Positions 41,657 through 50,588 of a DNA stretch of 64,000 nt are shown one piece after another. The DNA comes from Streptomyces halstedii (lineage in GTDB: Bacteria; Actinomycetota; Actinomycetes; Streptomycetales; Streptomycetaceae), in assembly GCA_000720535.1 (NCBI GenBank), contig JOAZ01000018.1:1-64000 (forward strand). Direction: 5' to 3'. Under the pieces are notes generated by a model. It did not search any database. It saw only the letters and a program-made list of their open reading frames with translations, and had not been told where the DNA came from. The position numbers were made by a program, and so were the translations under genes. The stretch's first letter is position 1. Each line of letters begins with the position of its first letter.

Positions 41657-43491
41657 AGCTCCAGGCTGACGCCGTACTCGGCCAGCCAGGTGTTCATCCA
41701 CAGCACCAGCTCCAGACTCCCCCGGTCGTACGGTTGGCTGACGGCGCCGACCGGGCGTCGCAGCAGGTCGCGCGCCCGCTCAAGATCCAGCAGTTCGCGG
41801 ACCGGCGCACTGTTGTCGGCGAGCAGCGCGGCCAGTTCGTCGCGCAGCAGCTGCTCGTAGACCGGGTCCTGCGTGGCGGGGTAGGGCGTCTTGACCCGGC
41901 TGAGCACCGACTCGGGCAGCAGGTCGCGCACCGCGGCCCGCAGGAGGCTCTTCTCCCGCCCGTCGAAGGACTTCATGGCCCACGGCACGTTGAAGACATA
42001 GTCGACCAGCCGGTGATCGCAGAACGGCACCCGCACCTCCAGACCGGTCGCCATGCTCATCCGGTCCTTGCGGTCCAGCAGGGTCTGCACGAAGCGGGTG
42101 AGGTTGAGGTAGGTCACCAGGCGCAGCTCCGCCTCCCGCCCGTCCTCGCCGGGCAGTGCGGGGACCTCTTTGCGTGCCTCCGCGTACCGGTCGCTCCGGT
42201 AGCCCGGCAGATCGAGCTTGTTCAGCAGCTTGCGGTCGAACAGGCCCCGGCCGCCGAAGTACCGGGCCGAGCCGGGGGTCAGCCATGGAAACGTACCGGC
42301 GTCGACGGCCGCCGACCGGTGGAACCACCGGTAGCCGCCGAAGAGTTCGTCCGCCGCCTCGCCCGACAGCGCCACTGTGCAGTGCTGCCGCACCTGCCGG
42401 AAGAACAGGTACAGCGACGGCCACATGTCGCCCCAGAAGGCCGGGGGCGTGTCGGTGGCTCCCAGAACGGCGGCGCGCACTGCGGGAGCCGCGAGATCAG
42501 CGCTGTCCAGCAGGACTTCTGTGTGGTCCGCCGCCACGTGCCGGACCATCTCCTGGACGTACGGCGCGTCCGTGTTGCCCCGTACGGCATCCGGCTGGAA
42601 CCGGCTGCCCGCGCCGGAGAAGTCCACCGAGAACGTACGGACCGGACCACCGCCCGCTCGCGCGGCCAGCGCTGTCACCGCCGACGAGTCCAGCCCGCCC
42701 GAGAGCAGGGTGCACAGCGGCACGTCGGAGACCAGTTGCCTGCGCACCGTGTCCGTCAGCAGGCCGCGCACCGTGGTGATGGTGGTCTCCAAGTCGTCGG
42801 TGTGCTCCCGTGCCTGGAGCGTCCAGTACCGTCGGCGGGTGACGCCGACGTGCCCGACGGTGACCACCTCACCGGGCAGCACCTCGCGCATTCCCGAGAA
42901 GACGGCTTGGCCGGGGGTCTTCACCATGTCCAGCACCTCGCACAGCCCCTCGGCCGTCACCCGGCGCCGCAGTGACGGGTGCGCGAGTACGGCTTTCGGC
43001 TCGGAGCCGAACAGCACACCGGTCGGGGTGGGGTGGTAGTAGAGCGGTTTGACACCCATCCGGTCACGGACCAGCAGCAGTTCCTGCCGGCCCTGGTCCC
43101 AAACGGCGAAGGCGTACATGCCGTTGATCCGGTCCACGAGGTCCCGGCCCCACCGGGCATAGCCGTGCAGCACCACCTCGGTGTCGCACCGGGTACGGAA
43201 GCGGTGCCCGCTGGACTCCAGCTCCGCCCGCAACTCACGGAAGTTGTAGATCTCCCCGCTGAACGTGATGACCTGGCTCGTGCCGTCCGGCATCGTGCTG
43301 TACATCGGCTGCCGCCCGTGCGCCGGGTCGATGACCGCCAGCCTGCGGTGGCCGAGCGCCGCGTGGCCGCCGGCCCACAGGCCCGCGTCGTCCGGTCCCC
43401 GGCAGGCCATGGTGTCCGTCATGGCCCAGGCCGTCGTCCGCTCCTGCGCCAGATCGCGTTCGAAGTCGATCCAGCCGGCGATTCCGCACAT
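41653..43491 (-). CDS. oxyD: asparagine synthase-like amidotransferase OxyD
   Basis: A 612-aa class B asparagine synthase homologue. The N-terminal glutaminase domain begins MCGIAGW with the Cys2 nucleophile and has GEIYNFREL; the synthetase domain carries the PP-loop LLSGGLDSSAVTALAA. OxyD makes the malonamyl starter unit that gives tetracyclines their C2 carboxamide and is a hallmark of OTC/CTC-type clusters. It is 10 bp from oxyC and overlaps oxyE. Confidence 0.95.
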   Translation of the reverse strand: MCGIAGWIDFERDLAQERTTAWAMTDTMACRGPDDAGLWAGGHAALGHRRLAVIDPAHGRQPMYSTMPDGTSQVITFSGEIYNFRELRAELESSGHRFRTRCDTEVVLHGYARWGRDLVDRINGMYAFAVWDQGRQELLLVRDRMGVKPLYYHPTPTGVLFGSEPKAVLAHPSLRRRVTAEGLCEVLDMVKTPGQAVFSGMREVLPGEVVTVGHVGVTRRRYWTLQAREHTDDLETTITTVRGLLTDTVRRQLVSDVPLCTLLSGGLDSSAVTALAARAGGGPVRTFSVDFSGAGSRFQPDAVRGNTDAPYVQEMVRHVAADHTEVLLDSADLAAPAVRAAVLGATDTPPAFWGDMWPSLYLFFRQVRQHCTVALSGEAADELFGGYRWFHRSAAVDAGTFPWLTPGSARYFGGRGLFDRKLLNKLDLPGYRSDRYAEARKEVPALPGEDGREAELRLVTYLNLTRFVQTLLDRKDRMSMATGLEVRVPFCDHRLVDYVFNVPWAMKSFDGREKSLLRAAVRDLLPESVLSRVKTPYPATQDPVYEQLLRDELAALLADNSAPVRELLDLERARDLLRRPVGAVSQPYDRGSLELVLWMNTWLAEYGVSLEL

Positions 43492-43501
43492 CGGCCGATC
43501 C

Positions 43502-43792
43502 TCACTTGTCCCGCGCGGCGCCGCCGCCCGCAGACGCGGACGCGCCGGTGAGAGCCGCGTTGGTCATCTCGAGCAGAGCACGTGGCGTGGTGGCCTTCTC
43601 CACCGCGCCGTCCCCGAGCCGGATCCCGTGGTCCCGCTCGATGCGCCCCACGGTGTTCAGCAGCGCCAGCGAGTCGTAGCCGAGAGCATCGAAGGGGACG
43701 TCCTCGACGTCCCCTCCCAGGTCGACCGATTCCTCCTCGCCCGCGCACTCACGCAGCAGGACGAGCAGGTCGGAAAGTGTGAGCAGGGTCAT
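43502..43792 (-). CDS. oxyC: acyl carrier protein OxyC
   Basis: A 96-aa type II ACP with the phosphopantetheine serine in LGYDSLALLNTVGRIE (about residue 40). It carries the growing chain for OxyA/OxyB. AAGGA six bases upstream of ATG 43792. It lies 87 bp after oxyB in the minimal PKS operon. Confidence 0.95.
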   Translation of the reverse strand: MTLLTLSDLLVLLRECAGEEESVDLGGDVEDVPFDALGYDSLALLNTVGRIERDHGIRLGDGAVEKATTPRALLEMTNAALTGASASAGGGAARDK

Positions 43793-43879
43793 GACATTCC
43801 TTTCTTTCGGGGTATCGAGGGAGCCGCAGAGGACGGGCCGGCGCGGTGTCGGCCCACCCGGGTGCGGCGGGAACGGCGC

Positions 43880-45148
43880 TCAGTCCCGGCCGCGCACCAC
43901 CATCGCGGAGTTGAACCCGCCGCGACCGCGGGCGAGGACCAGCGCGTGCCGCAGGCGTGCGGGCCGGGGACCACCGACCACCAGGTCCAACGCGTCCCGG
44001 GCATCGCCGCCGTCCACGTGCACCGTCGGGGGTATGACCTGATCACGCAGCGACAGCAGCGCCGCCGCCAGGTCCAGGGAGGCGCCGCCGGCCAACAGGC
44101 GTCCCGTCATCGTCTTCGGCGCCGTCACCGGCACCCCGCACGGGCCGAACTCGGCGGCCAGTGCCTGCGTCTCCGCCGCGTCGAGCGCCGGGATGCCCAT
44201 CGCGTCGGCAAAAACCACGTCCACGTCCGCCGGACCGATCCCAGCATCGTCCAGCGCCAGCCGTAGTGCTCTGCGCAGCCCCGGTTCCCGGCCCGATCCC
44301 GGACGGGGGTCGAAGGTGGACGCGCATCCGGCAATTTGCCCGTAGATCCGCGGGGCAGCGCGCTCCGCGGCGGCCCGGGGATCCTCCAGGACCAGCAGCG
44401 CCCCGCCCTCGCCCGGCACGTATCCGGAGGCGTCTGGGGAGAAGGGCAGGTACGCGCGGCGCGGATCGGTCCGGGTGGTCAGCCCGCCGGAGCGCGTCAT
44501 GCACAGCCAGCCCCAAGGGCACAGTGAACCGTCCACACCGCCGGTGAGCATCAGCGGCGTCCCGTCCCGTATGTGGCGCCGCGCCTTGGCCACCGCGTCC
44601 AGCCCGCCGGCCTGCTCGGCCACCAGCGCGCCGCTGGGGCCCCGCATGCCATGCCGGATCGAAATCTGACCGGAGTTGACCGGATAGAACCAGGCGAAGG
44701 ACTGGTACGCGCTGACGTGGGCGCCGCCCTTGCTCCACAGGGCTTCCAGCTCCCGCTGGCCGAAGTCGAAGCCGCCCGCCGACGCGGCGGTGACCACCCC
44801 GGCCGCGAAGTCGGGCATCGTCCGCGGATCCGTGCCCGCGTCGTCCAGCGCCTCCTGTGCCGCGGCCAGGGCGAGCCTGGTCATCAGGTCGGTCTGCGGC
44901 AGGAGCCGGTTCGGCAGCCGCGCCGGGTCGAAGTCCGTGATCTCCCCGGCCAGCGAGGAGGTGTAACCGGACGGGTCGAACCGGGTGATCCGGCCGATCC
45001 CGCTGTCGCCGCGCAGCGTCGCGGCCCAATATCTTTCGGTTCCCAGTCCGATGGGCGTCACCACGCCGAGGCCGGTGACCACCGGCCGGAGGCTTCCGCC
45101 GGGACGGCCGGTGCCGGTCTCGGGGGTGCGGCCTAGCTCGGCGGTCAC
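43880..45148 (-). CDS. oxyB: ketosynthase beta / chain length factor OxyB
   Basis: A 422-aa KS-fold protein in which the active-site cysteine is replaced by glutamine (GALVAEQAGGLDAVAKARRH), the signature of a chain length factor. It pairs with OxyA to set the chain length. GTG start at 45148 overlaps the oxyA stop (GTGA), so the two subunits are translationally coupled. Confidence 0.95.
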   Translation of the reverse strand: MTAELGRTPETGTGRPGGSLRPVVTGLGVVTPIGLGTERYWAATLRGDSGIGRITRFDPSGYTSSLAGEITDFDPARLPNRLLPQTDLMTRLALAAAQEALDDAGTDPRTMPDFAAGVVTAASAGGFDFGQRELEALWSKGGAHVSAYQSFAWFYPVNSGQISIRHGMRGPSGALVAEQAGGLDAVAKARRHIRDGTPLMLTGGVDGSLCPWGWLCMTRSGGLTTRTDPRRAYLPFSPDASGYVPGEGGALLVLEDPRAAAERAAPRIYGQIAGCASTFDPRPGSGREPGLRRALRLALDDAGIGPADVDVVFADAMGIPALDAAETQALAAEFGPCGVPVTAPKTMTGRLLAGGASLDLAAALLSLRDQVIPPTVHVDGGDARDALDLVVGGPRPARLRHALVLARGRGGFNSAMVVRGRD

Positions 45149-46422
45149 TGCCGCCTTCCCGGTTCGGTGAGTACGACCGCGCTCTGGAAGCCGCCGAACC
45201 CGCTGGCAACCGAGACCACGGTGGACACCGCCGCCTCCCTGGCGACCAGCGGCACATAGTCCAGATCGCAGTCCGGGTCCGGCTGCCGCAGGTTGGCGGT
45301 GGGCGGGATCACCCCGTGCTCGATGGCCAGGGCGCTGGCCGCGACCTCCAGCGCGCAGATGGCCCCCAGTGAGTGGCCGATCATCGATTTGACGGAGCTG
45401 ATCGGAACGGAGTACGCGTGCGGTCCCAGGCTCCGCTTGAACGCCGCCGTCTCATGAAGGTCGTTCTGCTTGGTCGCCGAGCCGTGGGCGTTGACGTAGT
45501 CCACCTCCGACGGGTCCAGCCGCGCGGTGTCGAGCGCACGGCTCACCGCCTCGGCCAGCTCCCGCCCGTCAGGTCGGAGCCCGGTCATGCTGTAGGCGTT
45601 GCACCGTCCGGCGTACCCGGCGACCTCCGCGTACGCGCGGGCCCCCCGGCGCCTGGCGTGGGCGTACTCCTCCAGGACGAAGAACGCCGCCCCCTCGCCC
45701 AGCACGAAGCCGTCGCGGGTGCGGTCGAACGGTCGGGACGCGGTCTCCGGCTCGTCGTTGCGCGGCGTGGTGGCCTTGATCGCGTCGAAGCACGCCACCG
45801 TGATGGGGGAAATGGCGGCGTCGGACGCCCCGGCCACCATCACGTCGGCCGCGCCGTCGCGGACCAGGTCCGCCGCGTGGGTGAGCACGTCGATGCCCGA
45901 GGTGCAGCCGGCCGAAACCACCCCGGCCGGACCCTCCGCCTTGGCCAGCCAGGCTATCTCGGCCGCCATCGACGAGGGCACGAAGTAGTCGTACAGGTAC
46001 GGCACCCCATGGGCGTCGTCCACCTGCCACAGCCGGCCCTCGTCGCTGACCACCGCGTACTCGCGGTCCAGACTCCTCGTCATGCCGCAAGCGGTGCCCG
46101 CCATGACGCCGGTTCGCAGCGGGTCGGCCTCGCCCGTCACACCGCTGTCCGCCAGCGCCTCCTTCGCGGCCACGTACGCGAACTGCGTGGTGCGGTCCCA
46201 CGCGCGGACCTGCCGCTGGCTCAGCCCCTCCGCGGCCGGATCGAAGTCGCATTCGGCCGCCACCCGGGAGCGGAAGGGGGAAGCGTCGAAGGACGAGATC
46301 AGGCGGGTGGCGGTACGTCCGGCGGTGAGCATCTCCCAGAACGGTTTGGTGCCTACGTCTCCCGGAGCCACCACCCCGATCCCGGTGATGACGACGCGTC
46401 GCGCGTCATGAAATTTGGACAC
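45145..46422 (-). CDS. oxyA: ketosynthase alpha OxyA
   Basis: A 425-aa type II KS: catalytic Cys in VVSAGCTSGIDVLTHAADL, with the later histidines in NAHGSATKQND and SMIGHSLGAICALE. It extends the malonamyl starter with malonyl units. GTG 46422 (VSKFHDARRVVITGIG) has GGAG five bases upstream; the ATG at 46461 lacks one. First gene of oxyA-B-C-D-E, downstream of three SARP-type heptads. Confidence 0.96.
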   Translation of the reverse strand: MSKFHDARRVVITGIGVVAPGDVGTKPFWEMLTAGRTATRLISSFDASPFRSRVAAECDFDPAAEGLSQRQVRAWDRTTQFAYVAAKEALADSGVTGEADPLRTGVMAGTACGMTRSLDREYAVVSDEGRLWQVDDAHGVPYLYDYFVPSSMAAEIAWLAKAEGPAGVVSAGCTSGIDVLTHAADLVRDGAADVMVAGASDAAISPITVACFDAIKATTPRNDEPETASRPFDRTRDGFVLGEGAAFFVLEEYAHARRRGARAYAEVAGYAGRCNAYSMTGLRPDGRELAEAVSRALDTARLDPSEVDYVNAHGSATKQNDLHETAAFKRSLGPHAYSVPISSVKSMIGHSLGAICALEVAASALAIEHGVIPPTANLRQPDPDCDLDYVPLVAREAAVSTVVSVASGFGGFQSAVVLTEPGRRQ

Positions 46423-46477
46423 TGAGTCTCCTCTGCCGTCGTCGCGCCACGGGGGCGGCACGAACGCGTCGAGACAC

Positions 46478-46520
46478 AGCGTGACCGTCGGAGTTCAAGG
46501 TTGTTTGGAGGCGGATTCGA
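46478..46520 (-). promoter_or_regulatory. putative SARP-activated promoter of oxyA
   Basis: On the minus strand three heptads occur at exact 11-bp steps: TCGAATC (46520-46514), TCCAAAC (46509-46503) and TTGAACT (46498-46492). Eight bases later is CACGCT (46483-46478), the same hexamer at the same distance as upstream of oxyI. This is the arrangement expected for SARP binding overlapping a missing -35. Confidence 0.65.
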
Positions 46521-46656
46521 CGCCCGGCCACTTCCGCTGCGAGGCCCGGACCGCTCCCGGGGACGAGCCGGGCGCGCGCGGGCAGCGTCGCGCCGCCGGG
46601 TCCGGCAGCTGGGCAAGGGTCGCCGGACGCACCGCCGAGGGCTTGGCGGCAGTTGC

Positions 46657-47136
46657 TCAGGCGTGATGCCGTCCGGTCCTGAACTCCGTCGCCGGATGGG
46701 CGTCCAGTCTCTCCCGCAGCCGGCGCAGCACCGCGATCGCGACGTGCATGTCTTCGACCGGGATGTCCTCGGCCAGGTACCCCAGCCACTGCCGCTCCAA
46801 GGGCCGGAGGTCGTCCAGCGCCTGTCGGCCGCGTGCGGTGAGCTCGACCAGCGGGCTGCGCTGGTCATGCGGGTTGGGCCGGGTCGTGACAATGCCTTCG
46901 GCCTTCAGCCGCTCGACGGTCTGCTGGACCGCCTGCCGCCGTAGCCCCCGTTCCCGGGCCAGGCGGGCGACCGTTGAGGGACCGCTGAGCAGCAGCCCGG
47001 CCACCTGCCAGCGTGCCGAGGTCAGTCCCACGTGGGCGGTGAGGCTGTCGCCTTCGCGGAGGAGGCGGCCGTTGACCGCGAACACCTCGACGGTCACCTC
47101 GATCAAGGCATCCAGGTCAGGCGCTGAGGAATCCAT
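46657..47136 (-). CDS. otrR: MarR-family repressor OtrR
   Basis: A 159-aa winged-helix MarR protein: LTSARWQVAGLLLSGPSTVARLARERGLRRQAVQQTVERLKAEGIVTTRPNPHDQRSPLVELTARG, with the DNA-contacting wing and the flanking dimerisation helices. Divergent from the exporter otrB. OtrR is known as an OTC-responsive repressor of otrB. ATG 47136 begins the recognisable protein, although its ribosome site is poor; an ATG at 47181 would add 15 residues. Confidence 0.87.
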   Translation of the reverse strand: MDSSAPDLDALIEVTVEVFAVNGRLLREGDSLTAHVGLTSARWQVAGLLLSGPSTVARLARERGLRRQAVQQTVERLKAEGIVTTRPNPHDQRSPLVELTARGRQALDDLRPLERQWLGYLAEDIPVEDMHVAIAVLRRLRERLDAHPATEFRTGRHHA

Positions 47137-47165
47137 GGCCACAGCGTATGTCCTCGGTCCGGAAC

Positions 47166-47203
47166 GACAAGAGCTTGTCAAATATTGGGTCGGTGATTAC
47201 GCT
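47166..47203 (+). promoter_or_regulatory. otrB promoter with overlapping inverted repeat (candidate OtrR operator)
   Basis: TTGTCA (47175-47180), 17 bp, then TACGCT (47198-47203) gives a good -35/-10 pair toward otrB. The inverted repeat GACAAG-AG-CTTGTC (47166-47179) covers the -35, well placed for repression by OtrR. GTCCGTAC also occurs twice further down toward the start codon. Confidence 0.6.
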
Positions 47204-47281
47204 CGGCACCCAACGTCCGTACAGATGGTGAACGGCGTGTCCGTACGGGGCCGGAACCGCCGGCCTGGGAAGTGAGGAACC

Positions 47282-48973
47282 GTGTCATCCGCACATCCGG
47301 GCCCGACTGGCGCGGCGGAGCCGACAGGCGGGGCATTCACGCATCGGCAGATCCTGACGGCCATGTCCGGGCTGCTGCTGGCGGTGTTCCTCGCGGCGCT
47401 GGACCAGACGGTCATCGCCACCGCGATGCGTACCATCGCGGACGACCTCCAGGGCCAGACCGAGCAGGCATGGGCGACGACGGGCTATCTCATCGCCTCC
47501 GTCCTGGCGATGCCGTTCTACGGCAAGCTGTCCGACGTCCACGGGCGCAAGCCGATGTACCTGATCTCCATCGTGGTGTTCATCGCCGGCTCGGTGCTGT
47601 GCGGAACAGCCGGTTCGATGGGGGAACTGGCCCTCTTCCGGGCGCTCCAGGGGCTGGGCGGCGGCGGGCTGATGTCCCTGCCCACCGCGGTGGTCGCCGA
47701 CCTGGCCCCGGTGCGTGAGCGCGGCCGTTACTTTGCCTTCCTTCAGATGGCGTGGGTGGTGGCCAGCATCGTCGGCCCGCTGGCGGGCGGCTTCTTCGCG
47801 GAGGCGGGCGAGGTGTTCGGCGTCGACGGCTGGCGCTGGGTGTTCCTGCTCAACGTGCCACTGGGCCTGCTGGCCCTGGTCACCGTGCGCAAGGCCCTGA
47901 ACCTGCCACACGAACGGCGCGAGAACCGCTTGGACGTGCTGGGCGCGGCGGCACTGGCGCTGTTCCTGGTGCCCCTGCTGATCGTGGCCGAGCAGGGCCG
48001 AGTCTGGGGCTGGGACTCGCCGTCCTCCCTCCTCCTCTTCGCGCTGGGCGCTGCCGGGCTGGCGATCTTCATCCCCGTCGAGATGCGGCGTGGCCACGAG
48101 GCCATCCTGCCGCTGGGGCTTTTCCGACGCGGTGGCATCGCGTTGACCTCGGCGATCAACTTCACGATCGGCGTCGGCATCTTCGGTACGGTCACCACCC
48201 TGCCGCTGTTCCTCCAGATGGTGCAGGGGCGGACCCCGACCCAGGCCGGGCTGGTGGTCATTCCGTTCATGCTGGGCACCATCGCCTCCCAGGTGGTCTC
48301 CGGCAAGCTCATCGCGTCTTCAGGGCGGTTCAAGAAGCTGGCCGTCGTCGGCCTGGGCTCAATGGGCGGAGCGTTGCTGACCATGGCCGGCGCCGACACG
48401 GCGACCCCGATGTGGGTCATCGTCCTCATCGTCCTCTGGCTCGGCGTTGGCATCGGCCTGTCCCAGACCGTGATCACCCTGGCCATGCAAAACGCGGCCC
48501 CCAAAAGCCAGTTGGGCGTGGCGAACGGTGCCTCCGGCCTGTGCCGGCAGATCGGCGGCTCCACCGGCATCGCGGTCCTGTTCTCCATCATGTTCGCGGT
48601 GGCGCTAGGCCGCCTCGCCGACCTGCTCCACACCCCGCGCTTCGAGCGCCTCATGACAGACCCCGCGATCACTGGCAACCCCGCCAACCACCGCTTCCTG
48701 AACATGGCCGAGTCGGGCCAGGGCGCGGGGATCAACCTCGATGACACGTCCTTGCTGAACGGCCTCGACGCCCGGCTGCTACAGCCGGTGACGGAGTCCT
48801 TCGCCCATGGCTTCCACGTGATGTTCATCGCCGGCGGCACGGTACTGCTGGCGGGATTCGTGATGACCTGGTTCCTGCGCGAACTCCAGGAGGAGGCGGC
48901 ACCGGAGGAGGGGCGGCAGGCGGAGGGCGGTGTCGCGGCGAAGAACGGGCCGCTGCCCGCGTCGGACGCCTGA
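47282..48973 (+). CDS. otrB: MFS tetracycline exporter OtrB
   Basis: A 563-aa DHA2-type major facilitator with about 14 predicted membrane spans. Family motifs: LDQTVIATAMRTIADDL in the first helix, GKLSDVHGRKPMY (motif A loop) and GPLAGGFF (motif C region). It exports OTC, giving self-resistance together with OtrA. GTG start at 47282 with GAGGA just upstream. Transcription is expected to be controlled by the divergent otrR product. It ends at a hairpin. Confidence 0.94.
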   Translation: MSSAHPGPTGAAEPTGGAFTHRQILTAMSGLLLAVFLAALDQTVIATAMRTIADDLQGQTEQAWATTGYLIASVLAMPFYGKLSDVHGRKPMYLISIVVFIAGSVLCGTAGSMGELALFRALQGLGGGGLMSLPTAVVADLAPVRERGRYFAFLQMAWVVASIVGPLAGGFFAEAGEVFGVDGWRWVFLLNVPLGLLALVTVRKALNLPHERRENRLDVLGAAALALFLVPLLIVAEQGRVWGWDSPSSLLLFALGAAGLAIFIPVEMRRGHEAILPLGLFRRGGIALTSAINFTIGVGIFGTVTTLPLFLQMVQGRTPTQAGLVVIPFMLGTIASQVVSGKLIASSGRFKKLAVVGLGSMGGALLTMAGADTATPMWVIVLIVLWLGVGIGLSQTVITLAMQNAAPKSQLGVANGASGLCRQIGGSTGIAVLFSIMFAVALGRLADLLHTPRFERLMTDPAITGNPANHRFLNMAESGQGAGINLDDTSLLNGLDARLLQPVTESFAHGFHVMFIAGGTVLLAGFVMTWFLRELQEEAAPEEGRQAEGGVAAKNGPLPASDA

Positions 48974-49006
48974 CCGTACGGGAGAGGGGCTATGCGGCCC
49001 GTACGG
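48974..49006 (+). terminator. terminator after otrB
   Basis: CCGTACGGG and CCCGTACGG form a 9-bp perfect stem with a 15-nt loop immediately after the otrB TGA. Confidence 0.6.
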
Positions 49007-49229
49007 CACGTTTCGGTGCACCCGACTACCGCAGCGGAACTGCCACTTCCCGCGACTCGGCCGCCCCTGACAGGGTGGCCTGCCACCAAGGTTGTAGTTT
49101 GCCCTTCCGGTTTCCGCTGCCGGGCTTCACTTCCGTTGCCTTCGCTTGGCCCCCGGTTCCACCGCCGTTAGCGTCTGGACCCGTTCGGCCGGCCGTGCAA
49201 CCACAGATTCAGCGGAGGCGGAAAAGACC

Positions 49230-49985
49230 ATGGACTTCAAGGCACTTGGCCCCATACAGGTCGTCAACGACCGACTGGCCTACACCCCCAGCGCTCCGAA
49301 AGTGAAGCAGGTGCTCGCCCTGCTCGTGATGCGGGCCAACCAGATCGTCAGTCTGGAGTCCATTCTCGACGAACTATGGGGCGAGGCCCTGCCACGCACC
49401 GCGGTCACCACGGCGCAGACCTACATCTACCAGCTGCGCAAGGACTTCATAGAGAAGATGGGAGTGGATCCGAAGGAGCGCCTCATTGTCACCGCGCCGC
49501 CCGGCTACCTGCTGCACACTCCCGAGGCCTCGCTCGACACCCACCACTTCGTACGCCTGGCCGACCAGGTCCAGGCCTGCCACGCCGCTCACGACGCCGA
49601 TGGCACGATCCGCTGGGCCGAGGAGGCACTGGCCCTGTGGCGTGGCATCCCCCTCGCCGACGTACCCTGCGGCCGGACGCTGCGGGACTACGTCAGCAAC
49701 CTCGGCGAACGACGCGTCTGCATCCACAAACTCCGCATCCAGGCCGCCATGGACCTCGGCAGGTACGGGGAGCTGATCACTGACCTGCGCTCCCTGGTAA
49801 TGGAGCACCCGTACGACGAGTGGTTCCACGCCCAACTCATGCTGGCCCTCGGCAAGGCCGGCCGCCGCGGCGAGGCCCTCCACGTCTATCACAAGGTCCG
49901 CCGCCTCCTCCGCGAAGAACTGGGCCTCGACCCGTCGCAGGACCTGCAACGCGTCCAGGAGGAGGTGCTCAAGTCGGCGTCTTGA
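49230..49985 (+). CDS. otcR: SARP-family activator OtcR
   Basis: A 251-aa Streptomyces antibiotic regulatory protein: N-terminal OmpR-type winged helix (MDFKALGPIQVV to VTAPPGYLLH, about residues 1-95) and the bacterial transcriptional activation domain (LDTHHFVRLADQ to the C-terminus). OtcR is the pathway-specific activator of OTC biosynthesis. Its expected targets are the 7-bp repeats at 11-bp spacing upstream of oxyA, oxyI, oxyR, oxyS and possibly oxyJ. ATG 49230 has GGAGG 11 bases upstream. Confidence 0.92.
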   Translation: MDFKALGPIQVVNDRLAYTPSAPKVKQVLALLVMRANQIVSLESILDELWGEALPRTAVTTAQTYIYQLRKDFIEKMGVDPKERLIVTAPPGYLLHTPEASLDTHHFVRLADQVQACHAAHDADGTIRWAEEALALWRGIPLADVPCGRTLRDYVSNLGERRVCIHKLRIQAAMDLGRYGELITDLRSLVMEHPYDEWFHAQLMLALGKAGRRGEALHVYHKVRRLLREELGLDPSQDLQRVQEEVLKSAS

Positions 49986-50059
49986 GGGTGCCACGGCCGA
50001 AGCCGCCCGTCCGCCTGGCTGCCCTGCCACACCCTGTCGTCCCTCCGCCGGGCCCCGGG

Positions 50060-50198
50060 CGTGCCGCGCCCGCAGCCTTCGAGGCGGGGAATTCGGCTTG
50101 GCCGCGCTCTCGTCGGTGCGGGATAACGAGGCGGTGCCCCGGTAGCCGCCGTCCGCGATGACGGTGGTGTTGCCGACGGCATCCTTGGCGCCGGACAA
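50060..50198 (-). pseudogene. transposase fragment
   Basis: A short minus-strand piece reads AVGNTTVIADGGYRGT, resembling the segment around a catalytic Asp in IS5-like DDE transposases, then loses similarity. Too small to be functional. It lies in the 305-bp gap after otcR. Confidence 0.4.
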
Positions 50199-50290
50199 TT
50201 CCCCGCTTCCGGCCTCATCTCAGCCGAAGCGACGAGGCTAGAATCGTGCCGCGACAAGGAGTACCCCAGGGCCATCCGTATCAACGCAGG

Positions 50291-50459
50291 TCAGCGCACC
50301 CGTCCTCGTGGCTTCAGCGCCACCGGCGGGAGTTGGGGAGCGGACAGCCGGCCTCCGTCATAGCCCTCCACCTCACCGAACCGGGCGCTGGTCATCCAGT
50401 CCGCGCGCGCCTGCGCGATCTCCTCGTGGGACCGCCCGACGAAGTTCCACCACATCTCA
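50291..50459 (-). pseudogene. pirin-family gene, 3' remnant
   Basis: A 55-codon minus-strand frame starting EMWWNFVGRSHEEIAQARADWM and ending LPPVALKPRGRVR-stop matches the C-terminal end of pirin family proteins. The rest of the gene is absent upstream, close to the insertion element that begins at 50497. Non-functional. Confidence 0.7.
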
Positions 50460-50531
50460 CACAGCTTCGACGATTTCGCGGGTCAGACGCATCTAAGAGG
50501 TCATCTCATTTGGCCCGGTTAGGGTGTCCTC

Positions 50532-50568
50532 CGGGTCGACTCACACGGCATCGCTGCAAGTCGACCCG
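50532..50568. repeat. hairpin upstream of the SUKH gene
   Basis: CGGGTCGACT and AGTCGACCCG form a 10-bp perfect inverted repeat with a 17-nt loop, ending 20 bp before the SUKH start codon. It may be a terminator for incoming transcription or an operator. Confidence 0.4.
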
Positions 50569-50588
50569 TGAAGGGACGGAGTAGGGAC

